DNA of 64,000 bases from Mucispirillum schaedleri (GTDB lineage: Bacteria > Chrysiogenota > Deferribacteres > Deferribacterales > Mucispirillaceae). Below, piece by piece: positions 58,168 through 64,000 of this stretch. How positions within the stretch are numbered: the first letter of the stretch is position 1; each line of letters begins with the position of its first letter. The DNA is taken from NCBI GenBank assembly GCA_949287985.1, contig CASEIN010000062.1, positions 25,706 to 89,705 of the forward strand, given 5' to 3'. Made by a program: the position numbers and the translations under genes. The notes under the pieces are model-generated. The model was not told where the DNA came from, searched no databases, and worked only from the letters and a program-made list of their open reading frames with translations.

Positions 58168-58572
58168 ATGTCAAAAATAAGAGTATTAATAGCAAAACCG
58201 GGGCTTGATGGCCACGATAGAGGTGCAAAAGTTGTTGCACGTTCATTAAGAGATGCAGGTTATGAAGTTATCTATACAGGGCTTCGTCAAACTCCTGAAG
58301 CCATAGTTGCTACAGCTATTCAAGAAGATGTTGATGCTATCGGTTTATCTATATTATCAGGTGCTCATAACACAGTTTTTCCACGTATTATAGAGCTTTT
58401 AAAGGAAAAAGGTGCATCAGATATTGTGGTATTTGGTGGTGGTGTTATACCAGAAACAGATATTCCAGGGCTGCTTGAAGCTGGTGTTGCTCATATTTTT
58501 ACTCCAGGCACACCAACAGAAGAAACGGTTAAATTTTTAGCAGAAAAAGTTACTCCAAAAAACAGAGCATAA
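58168..58572 (+). CDS. Stand-alone B12-binding subunit of an acyl-CoA mutase (McmA2-like)
   Basis: 134-residue cobalamin-binding domain as in the C-terminus of methylmalonyl-CoA mutase. It has [15 protein letters not shown] with the cobalt-ligand His (DGHDRG, His16), then [20 protein letters not shown] and [20 protein letters not shown]. It is a separate subunit, as in split mutases such as the archaeal two-subunit type or isobutyryl-CoA mutase small subunits. The large catalytic subunit is not in the window. A terminator-like hairpin lies between it and meaB. Substrate (methylmalonyl or other) not determined. Confidence 0.9.
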   Translation: MSKIRVLIAKPGLDGHDRGAKVVARSLRDAGYEVIYTGLRQTPEAIVATAIQEDVDAIGLSILSGAHNTVFPRIIELLKEKGASDIVVFGGGVIPETDIPGLLEAGVAHIFTPGTPTEETVKFLAEKVTPKNRA

Positions 58573-58597
58573 AAGATATATATAAAATTGTATTAAG

Positions 58598-58622
58598 GGG
58601 GCGTAAAAGCCCCATTTTTTAT
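58598..58622 (+). terminator. Terminator or attenuator between mcmA2-like gene and meaB
   Basis: 5-bp perfect GC stem (GGGGC at 58598-58602 pairing with GCCCC at 58609-58613), 6-base loop, then ATTTTTT. It ends just before the meaB RBS (AGGTG at 58623-58627), so part of the transcription probably stops here and the rest continues into meaB. Confidence 0.7.
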
Positions 58623-58632
58623 AGGTGAATTT

Positions 58633-59544
58633 ATGAATGAATTTTGCAATAAAGTATTTAGTGGTGATGTTAGAGCATCAGCTCGTCTTATGCGTCTTGT
58701 TGATGACAGGGCTGAAGGTTATGAAGAATATATGAAAGAAGTATGGAAACATACAGGCAGAGCTCATATTATAGGCATAACTGGTGCTCCCGGTGCTGGA
58801 AAATCCACCATGACAGATAAGTTAATTGCAAAATACAGGTCGATGGGAAAAACTGTTGGTGTAGTAGCAATTGACCCAACAAGTCCATTTTCTGGTGGAG
58901 CTATTTTAGGTGATAGAATTAGAATGGCAAACCACGCAACAGATGAGGGAGTATTTATTCGCAGTGTTGGAACACGTGGGCATTTAGGGGGTTTATCAGT
59001 ATCTACAATGGATATTGTGGCTGTAATGGATGCTATGGGAAAAGATGTGGTTATTATAGAAACAGTAGGTGTAGGTCAAGATGAAGTAGAAATTGCTATG
59101 GTAGCTGATACATGTATTGTTGTAACTGTTCCAGGACTTGGTGATGATATACAGGCTATAAAAGCAGGGATTTTTGAAATAGCAGATATTTTCATAGTAA
59201 ATAAAGCAGATAGAGAAGGTGTAGAACGCACTGTTAAAGATTTGGAAATGATGCTTGAAATGGTTCACCAAAGAACAGGCTGGGACGTTCAGGTATTAAA
59301 AACAGTTGCTTCAAGAGATGAAGGAATAGATAAAGTGGTGGAAGAAATATCAAACCATGCAGAATTTTTTGATAAAAATGTAAAAGCAAGCCGTATGGAA
59401 GACAGATTATTACATGTATCATATGGTGTAGTGCGAGAAAAAATAGTAAAAGAAATATTTAAAGAAGATGAAATAAGAGCATTACTGAAATCAGGATTAG
59501 ATCCATACACAGCAGTAGAAAAACTTTGGGAAAAAAGAAAGTAG
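58633..59544 (+). CDS. meaB: MeaB/ArgK-type G-protein chaperone of B12-dependent mutase
   Basis: 303-residue P-loop GTPase that protects and loads cobalamin mutases. P-loop GAPGAGKST at residues 51-59, then VAIDPTSPFSGGAILGDRIR, VETVGVGQDEVEIA (written IIETVGVGQ here) and the NKAD base-recognition block FIVNKADREG. Adjacent to the B12-binding subunit, matching the usual meaB-mutase pairing. The next gene begins 2 bases after the stop. Not otherwise linked to the glycan genes around it. Confidence 0.95.
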   Translation: MNEFCNKVFSGDVRASARLMRLVDDRAEGYEEYMKEVWKHTGRAHIIGITGAPGAGKSTMTDKLIAKYRSMGKTVGVVAIDPTSPFSGGAILGDRIRMANHATDEGVFIRSVGTRGHLGGLSVSTMDIVAVMDAMGKDVVIIETVGVGQDEVEIAMVADTCIVVTVPGLGDDIQAIKAGIFEIADIFIVNKADREGVERTVKDLEMMLEMVHQRTGWDVQVLKTVASRDEGIDKVVEEISNHAEFFDKNVKASRMEDRLLHVSYGVVREKIVKEIFKEDEIRALLKSGLDPYTAVEKLWEKRK

Positions 59545-59546
59545 TA

Positions 59547-60506
59547 ATGAAACGAATTTGCCTTTTTGCAGGATATGACAATAAAAACATAATTCATGAT
59601 TATGTAGTATATTATTTAAAAGAATTATCTACTATTGCAGATGTATATTACATGGCAGATAATGAAATAAGTGAGCATGAAAAAGCAAAAATTACTCCAT
59701 ATGTAAAAGGAGCATACGGTTTTAATCATAAAAAATATGATTTTGGCTCATGGCAGGAATTGATAAAAATCATAGGCTGGAAAAAGTTATCAGAGTATGA
59801 TGAATTAATACTCGCAAACGACAGTGTATTTGGTCCTTTATATCCTATGAAAAAGCTATTTGAAAAATTAGAGCAGGATAGGCAGTGGGATATCTGTGGT
59901 ATAACAGAAGAATGTTCCATTGAAAAAACTTCAAAAACATATATAGTAAATAATTTTATTCAAAGCTATTTTATAATCATGAAAAAGAATATATTTACGC
60001 AGGACTATATTAAACAATTTTTTAAAGAATACTCTTATTATCCTTCAAAAGCAGATGTTGTATTACATGGTGAAAAGAAATTATCTAAAATATTGATAGA
60101 AAATGATGTAGTCATTAAAAAAGTAATAGAAAAATTATATGACCCATTTAAAGAGTGGAAAAGTATATTAAAATCAGGCTCACCATTTATTAAGAAATCC
60201 AAATTCACTAATAAAGAATATAATAGGAAATACGAAACACTATATAAATATGAAGATATTGTTGCAAAATATAATACATATGATATCTATTTAATAGACA
60301 GATACTTAAGCTCATGTAATATTAGTAAAAATAATTTTAATAATATAACTTATGCAGTAGTAACAATAATAGAGAACTTAAAACATTTAAGGAAAAAATT
60401 ATTTACTCTTAATATAAAACCATATAGAAAAGAAATAGTGATTTTTGGGATAACAATAGTAAAAAAAGATTATAAACAATCAAAATTTAAAACTATTAAT
60501 AAATGA
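59547..60506 (+). CDS. RgpF-like protein, copy 2
   Basis: 319-residue paralogue of the protein at 50505 with the same blocks: MKRICLFAGYDNKNIIHDYV, YDFGSWQELIKIIGW, YDELILANDSVFGPLYPM and LKSGSPFIKKS near the C-terminal part. The start at ATG 59547 matches the paralogue start and lies 2 bases after the meaB stop, so the RBS must be inside meaB; an in-frame upstream start at 59526 is possible. A GT2 gene follows after 6 bases. Putative glycosyltransferase of the surface-glycan system. Confidence 0.8.
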   Translation: MKRICLFAGYDNKNIIHDYVVYYLKELSTIADVYYMADNEISEHEKAKITPYVKGAYGFNHKKYDFGSWQELIKIIGWKKLSEYDELILANDSVFGPLYPMKKLFEKLEQDRQWDICGITEECSIEKTSKTYIVNNFIQSYFIIMKKNIFTQDYIKQFFKEYSYYPSKADVVLHGEKKLSKILIENDVVIKKVIEKLYDPFKEWKSILKSGSPFIKKSKFTNKEYNRKYETLYKYEDIVAKYNTYDIYLIDRYLSSCNISKNNFNNITYAVVTIIENLKHLRKKLFTLNIKPYRKEIVIFGITIVKKDYKQSKFKTINK

Positions 60507-60512
60507 GGTAAT

Positions 60513-61583
60513 ATGAAAGAAAAATTAGTATCAGTTATACTGCCAGCGTATAATTCATCAAAATATATTGAATATACAATTGCATCACTGCAAAATCAAA
60601 CTTATAAAAATATTGAAATAATAGTTATTGATGATGGCTCAAAAGATAATACATTAGAGATAGTGCAAAAATTATCAGAAAATGACAGCCGTATAAAAAT
60701 ATATAAGAATGACAAAAATCATGGGCTTGCTTACACTACAAACCGCGGTATCTCTTTATCACAAGGAGAATATATTGTACAGGCAGACCACGATGATTTA
60801 TCACTACCTAATAGAATAGAAGTTTGTTATAAATTTTTAGAAGAGCATAAAGATATTACAGGAATATCTGGTAGAGTAAAACATATTGATAGCAAGTCGC
60901 AAAAACCATCTACAATAGATAACAGAGAAATAGTTGTCAATGCAGATTACGAGCAGGTAAACTGTGAAGCCATGTGGGGTGGTATAATTTCTAACCCTAC
61001 TATAATGTATAGAAAATCTATAACTAAAAATATTCCTGAATGTTACAATATTACATACAGAGTTAGTGCAGATATGGATTTTTTTGAAAAAACACTCTCT
61101 TGTGGAGCAAAATGGTTGTGTGTTGATAATGTTTTAATAGAGTATAGAAGACATGCAAGTAACACATCAAGAGTATTAGTAAAGGAAAAAGTAGTTGAAA
61201 AACATATTGTATTAAAGCAGTCATTAAAACGTTTTATGGCAGATGTATCAGAAGATGAGGCAGAACTTCATGTAAAACTTGCCTGCAGGCTTGATACTTT
61301 TAGTAAAAAAGAACATGAAGAAATACGAAACTGGTTTATAAAACTAATAAAACATAATGAAAAAACAAAGTTTTTCAATCATGAAAAGTGGCTAAAAGTA
61401 CTAGCAGTAAATTATCGTTATGCCTGTGCATTATCAAATACATTTTCACCTTTTAAAGGTTATAAAATGTATAAATCAATTAATGAGCTTGCTCCATACT
61501 TATCAAAGCCAAAAAAATATTTTTATGAGTGGCAAAAAAGATTTTTTAGAGCATTAAGCTGGAAGATAGAGGGCAAAAAATAG
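60513..61583 (+). CDS. Glycosyltransferase family 2 protein
   Basis: 356-residue GT-A enzyme. N-terminal SVILPAYNSSKYIEYTIASL, IIVIDDGSKDNTLEIV (about residues 35-50), and the metal-binding VQADHDDLSLPNRIEV. An extended C-terminal part of about 110 residues follows the catalytic half. RBS GAGG at good spacing to ATG 60513. Two bases separate it from the next RgpF-like gene, so the three likely work together. Confidence 0.9.
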   Translation: MKEKLVSVILPAYNSSKYIEYTIASLQNQTYKNIEIIVIDDGSKDNTLEIVQKLSENDSRIKIYKNDKNHGLAYTTNRGISLSQGEYIVQADHDDLSLPNRIEVCYKFLEEHKDITGISGRVKHIDSKSQKPSTIDNREIVVNADYEQVNCEAMWGGIISNPTIMYRKSITKNIPECYNITYRVSADMDFFEKTLSCGAKWLCVDNVLIEYRRHASNTSRVLVKEKVVEKHIVLKQSLKRFMADVSEDEAELHVKLACRLDTFSKKEHEEIRNWFIKLIKHNEKTKFFNHEKWLKVLAVNYRYACALSNTFSPFKGYKMYKSINELAPYLSKPKKYFYEWQKRFFRALSWKIEGKK

Positions 61584-61585
61584 CA

Positions 61586-63139
61586 ATGGTTAAAGATAGA
61601 GTAATACTTTATGTAATATATGAAAAAAAAGGCATATTAGATGAATGGTATGAAAATCTATTTAATGAATTTAAACGGCATGGTTCTTATTTAATATGTG
61701 TTGTTAATGGCAAATTAAATGCAGATAGTGCAAATCTTTTAGATAAATATTTCAATAAAGTAATATATCGTGAAAATAAAGGATATGATGTAACAGCATA
61801 TAAAGAAGGTATATTATATTTATATAATGCAAAATTATTAGATAAAGAGTTGATAATGTGCAATAATTCATTTTTTGCACCAATTTATCCATTTGATGAT
61901 ATGCTTAATACAATGATGGATAAAGAGTATGATTTTTGGGGTATTACAAGTATAGATAAACATGACAATATACCATTTCATATACAGTCTTATTTCTATT
62001 TATTTAAAGAAAACGTAGTGGCAAGCAAAGAATTCATTTCTTTTTTTCAAAATATGAAAGAGATAAAAAATTATCAAGATGCAGTGGAAAGTGTGGAGTT
62101 AAAACTAACTAATTATCTTATCAATTATGGATATAAAGCAGGTTCATATATGGATGAAAAAGTCAATGGCAGTTACAGTCATGACCAATTATCATTAATA
62201 AAAAACGGCTGCCCTGTTTTAAAAAGAAGAAAGCTAGTGTTTAGTAAAAAATATGGTTTTAATCATGGGTTAAGCAATATTAATCTATTCAATTATATAG
62301 AACACAACACAAGTTTTAATATAGGGCAAATTTATAAAAATTTATCAAGAGAATTTTCATTTGATAGAATGGATTACTGCCTTAATAATAATTTAATATT
62401 CAATAGTAAACAAAAGTGTGACGTAAACAAGCAGTACAGCATAAAATATATTATTTCATATAATGAAAAAAGTGAGAAAATATTAGAGCAGCTGCAAAAT
62501 AAATACGCATTTATAGAAAATATTAATTATATTAAAACAAATGATTTTATAGATGTATTAAATAATATAAAAGAAAGTAATAACTTTGATTTTTATACGC
62601 ATATTGGCTTAATTTACAGAGATTTTTTACCAGAAGAAATTAATTTTATATTGTTTGAACATATTTTTTTATCATTATTAGGAAATAACTCTTATAATAA
62701 AAATCTGTGTCATTATATATCAGAACATAATTATATAGGTATGGCTATACCTTTTGATTTTTTCCATGGTATCAAGTTTAATAGTATTATCAAACTTGCT
62801 GATACAGCATATGATATATGTATGCAGAATAATATTATTATTCCAAAGGCAGAAAATATAAATATATTAGCATTATCATCTTCATTTATAGTAACAAACC
62901 AAATCCACAAAATATTAGAAACCATTGATTATAGAAATATTGGAAGTGGCTATAAATCTTGTATTACAGGCGGTATGCTTTTAAGATATTTAACTCAGTC
63001 AGAGGGTCTACTAGCAGTAAAAATAACAGAAAGCCAGCAGGCAGGGCAGTTAGCTAATAACTATGCCTATAAATATCATAACCAAAAACTAGAAGATATA
63101 ATAAAATCTTGGTGGTTAACTAGAAAAATAACATTATAG
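61586..63139 (+). CDS. Large RgpF-like protein with two domains
   Basis: 517-residue protein. The first 240 residues resemble RgpF (VVNGKLNADSANLLDKYFNK, IYRENKGYDVTAYKEGILYL, IMCNNSFFAPIYPFDDML, SYFYLFKENVVASKEFISFF); the last 220 look like a second such module, with NFDFYTHIGLIYRDFLPEEI and IGMAIPFDFFHG. No signal peptide. Converges with a GT9 gene, stops overlapping by 6 bases. It is more distant from copies 1 and 2 than they are from each other. Likely a polysaccharide glycosyltransferase, role unproven. Confidence 0.75.
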   Translation: MVKDRVILYVIYEKKGILDEWYENLFNEFKRHGSYLICVVNGKLNADSANLLDKYFNKVIYRENKGYDVTAYKEGILYLYNAKLLDKELIMCNNSFFAPIYPFDDMLNTMMDKEYDFWGITSIDKHDNIPFHIQSYFYLFKENVVASKEFISFFQNMKEIKNYQDAVESVELKLTNYLINYGYKAGSYMDEKVNGSYSHDQLSLIKNGCPVLKRRKLVFSKKYGFNHGLSNINLFNYIEHNTSFNIGQIYKNLSREFSFDRMDYCLNNNLIFNSKQKCDVNKQYSIKYIISYNEKSEKILEQLQNKYAFIENINYIKTNDFIDVLNNIKESNNFDFYTHIGLIYRDFLPEEINFILFEHIFLSLLGNNSYNKNLCHYISEHNYIGMAIPFDFFHGIKFNSIIKLADTAYDICMQNNIIIPKAENINILALSSSFIVTNQIHKILETIDYRNIGSGYKSCITGGMLLRYLTQSEGLLAVKITESQQAGQLANNYAYKYHNQKLEDIIKSWWLTRKITL

Positions 63140-63892
63140 GTTTAATATATCTTTAAGCTGTTTTAGTAAATCATCAATAATTACTTTATTAGTCAGCTTA
63201 TCTTTATAAGATACTCTATATAAGTTTTTATCAGCAGCATCAATAGGTATTACAGGTATATAGTTTTTTGTTGCATAGCCACATATTTCAATAAATTTTG
63301 TATTTAATGCTGTTGCAATATGTATTACAGCAGTATCCACAGAAATAACTAAATCGGCATTATTTATAAGTGCAAAAGAATCTTCCACATTAGTTTTATA
63401 TGTGAGGAAAACACGGTTTTTATCGGTAGCATTAATAATATTAGTATATTTTTCAATAACACCAGCACCATTATAGCCCATAAAAAATATATTAATGTTG
63501 TTGTATTTATCAAGAATAGCATTAGTTATATTTATTATTTCATCAGCAGGTAATGATTTTAACCCAGAGCCTTCACCATTTATAATAATATTATAAGTAC
63601 CATCTTTTTTATAGTTATTAAAATAGTCAGCTGCTTTTATATTATATTCATCACTTACATACAGCTCTGGCACAGGTATTTCATTAATACCCAGTGCTTC
63701 AAAAGGATAACCAGAGGTAAATTCATCAAAAAGATTTTTATTTTTTAATTTAGCAGATTTTGGGTTAGTTTTTGCAACTAGTTTTGCAGATGTTTTTTCT
63801 TTTAAATATTCCAGCATTTCAAGGTTTGGTTTTTTGTAGTGGCTGTCAATATCTAAAATATCTGCTTCACCCCCATTTTTTTTAGTTATCAT
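63134..63892 (-). CDS. GT9 (heptosyltransferase-like) protein, N-terminally short or truncated
   Basis: 252 codons from ATG 63892. The C-terminal donor-binding half is clear: INGEGSGLKSLPADEI, FFMGYNGAGVI, LINNADLVISVDTAVIHIAT (GT9 donor segment) and YATKNYIPVIPIDA. The usual N-terminal 80-100 residues with the S-L-G-D block are absent. The same frame continues upstream beyond an in-frame TGA at 63893-63895 to the right edge, so the gene may be a nonsense-broken GT9, or a genuinely short form. Unlike the WaaF-like genes at the left edge it has no Cys-rich tail. Overlaps the convergent gene by 6 bases. Confidence 0.7.
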   Translation of the reverse strand: MITKKNGGEADILDIDSHYKKPNLEMLEYLKEKTSAKLVAKTNPKSAKLKNKNLFDEFTSGYPFEALGINEIPVPELYVSDEYNIKAADYFNNYKKDGTYNIIINGEGSGLKSLPADEIINITNAILDKYNNINIFFMGYNGAGVIEKYTNIINATDKNRVFLTYKTNVEDSFALINNADLVISVDTAVIHIATALNTKFIEICGYATKNYIPVIPIDAADKNLYRVSYKDKLTNKVIIDDLLKQLKDILNL

Positions 63893-64000
63893 TCAAAGAT
63901 ACGCAAATCTATCGTATTTACATAAGAAATCTTCAATAGATACTTGAGTTTCTTTATGTTTATATGTTCTAAATCTAAACATTTCAGTTAAGAGTTTAAA
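63893..64000 (-). CDS. Partial reading frame upstream of the short GT9 gene (3' end only)
   Basis: 35 codons plus TGA reach from the right edge to the base before ATG 63892, in the same frame as the GT9 gene. Visible residues include TEMFRFRTYKHKETQVSI then EDFLCKYDRFAYL. This may be the C-terminus of a separate upstream gene with a TGA-ATG junction, or the N-terminal half of the GT9 gene interrupted by a stop. Too short for a family call. Confidence 0.4.
   Translation of the reverse strand, partial: FKLLTEMFRFRTYKHKETQVSIEDFLCKYDRFAYL

Noticed and set aside
58985..58989. G5 run in meaB as a further poly-G switch
   Set aside because: Five G's is short for slippage and the run falls in a conserved housekeeping gene. 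The G5 in the hairpin at 58597-58601 is part of a terminator stem.

Overview
The window is AT-rich DNA from a Gram-negative, didermic bacterium. It encodes LPS-type heptosyltransferases, outer-membrane-type lipoproteins, a lytic transglycosylase and a fused ResB-CcsA cytochrome c assembly protein. The gene set (dnaA-dnaN-recF-gyrB-gyrA in a row, two mnmG paralogues, a PglB/STT3 oligosaccharyltransferase, a stand-alone B12 mutase subunit with meaB, and G9-G10 tracts in glycan genes) makes me think of Deferribacterota, most like a host-associated Mucispirillum-type organism. That assignment is inference; Campylobacterota share several of the traits but usually lack this recF-containing replication cluster. 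Layout: 1-3014 (+) holds two heptosyltransferase-like GT9 genes (the first cut by the left edge) and two small exported proteins of unknown role. 3351-12545 (-) holds a cell-wall block (MltD-like transglycosylase, LpoA-like lipoprotein), rsmG, two mnmG paralogues and two small membrane proteins. Two perfect 16-bp parS sites flank the second mnmG. 12863-14544 (+) holds a methyltransferase and an EamA transporter. 14553-16912 (-) holds an exported duplicated-domain protein that is split by one frameshift at an A7 run. 16982-31422 (-) is a long co-directional housekeeping array read as purC, a PEP-utilising-enzyme-like protein, a predicted outer-membrane protein, dnaA, dnaN, recF, gyrB, gyrA, folD, mnmE. 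The dnaA-dnaN gap has DnaA boxes and very AT-rich DNA and is a candidate oriC. 31658-35880 (+) holds an Lrp-type regulator, a GT2 and ccsBA. 36106-43725 (-) holds def, a DUF721/DciA-like protein, obgE, rpmA, rplU, an exported protein, pglB and an M17 aminopeptidase. 43878-50495 (+) holds a diguanylate cyclase, parA, parB, bactofilin, tpiA, secG and an oligopeptide-binding lipoprotein. From 50505 to the right edge lies a surface-glycan locus: three RgpF-like proteins, galE, a three-gene dTDP-3-amino-3,6-dideoxyhexose module, GT8, GT2 and GtrII-like glycosyltransferases and a GT9. A B12-binding mutase subunit and meaB sit inside it. How the parts fit: the chromosome-maintenance genes (dnaA, dnaN, gyrAB, parAB, parS, candidate oriC) all fall within about 37 kb, so the window is very likely the origin-proximal part of the chromosome. 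The glycan locus probably builds an O-antigen, capsule or glycan-carrier oligosaccharide. Three of its genes contain long poly-G tracts: in two the tract is an ON/OFF switch inside the reading frame, and in the third it changes the C-terminus and the junction with the next gene. The best candidate for something undescribed is this phase-variable glycan system, possibly linked to N-glycosylation through PglB. Next are the frameshifted exported protein with a 17-bp perfect hairpin, and the PEP-utiliser-like protein with no ATP-binding domain upstream of dnaA.
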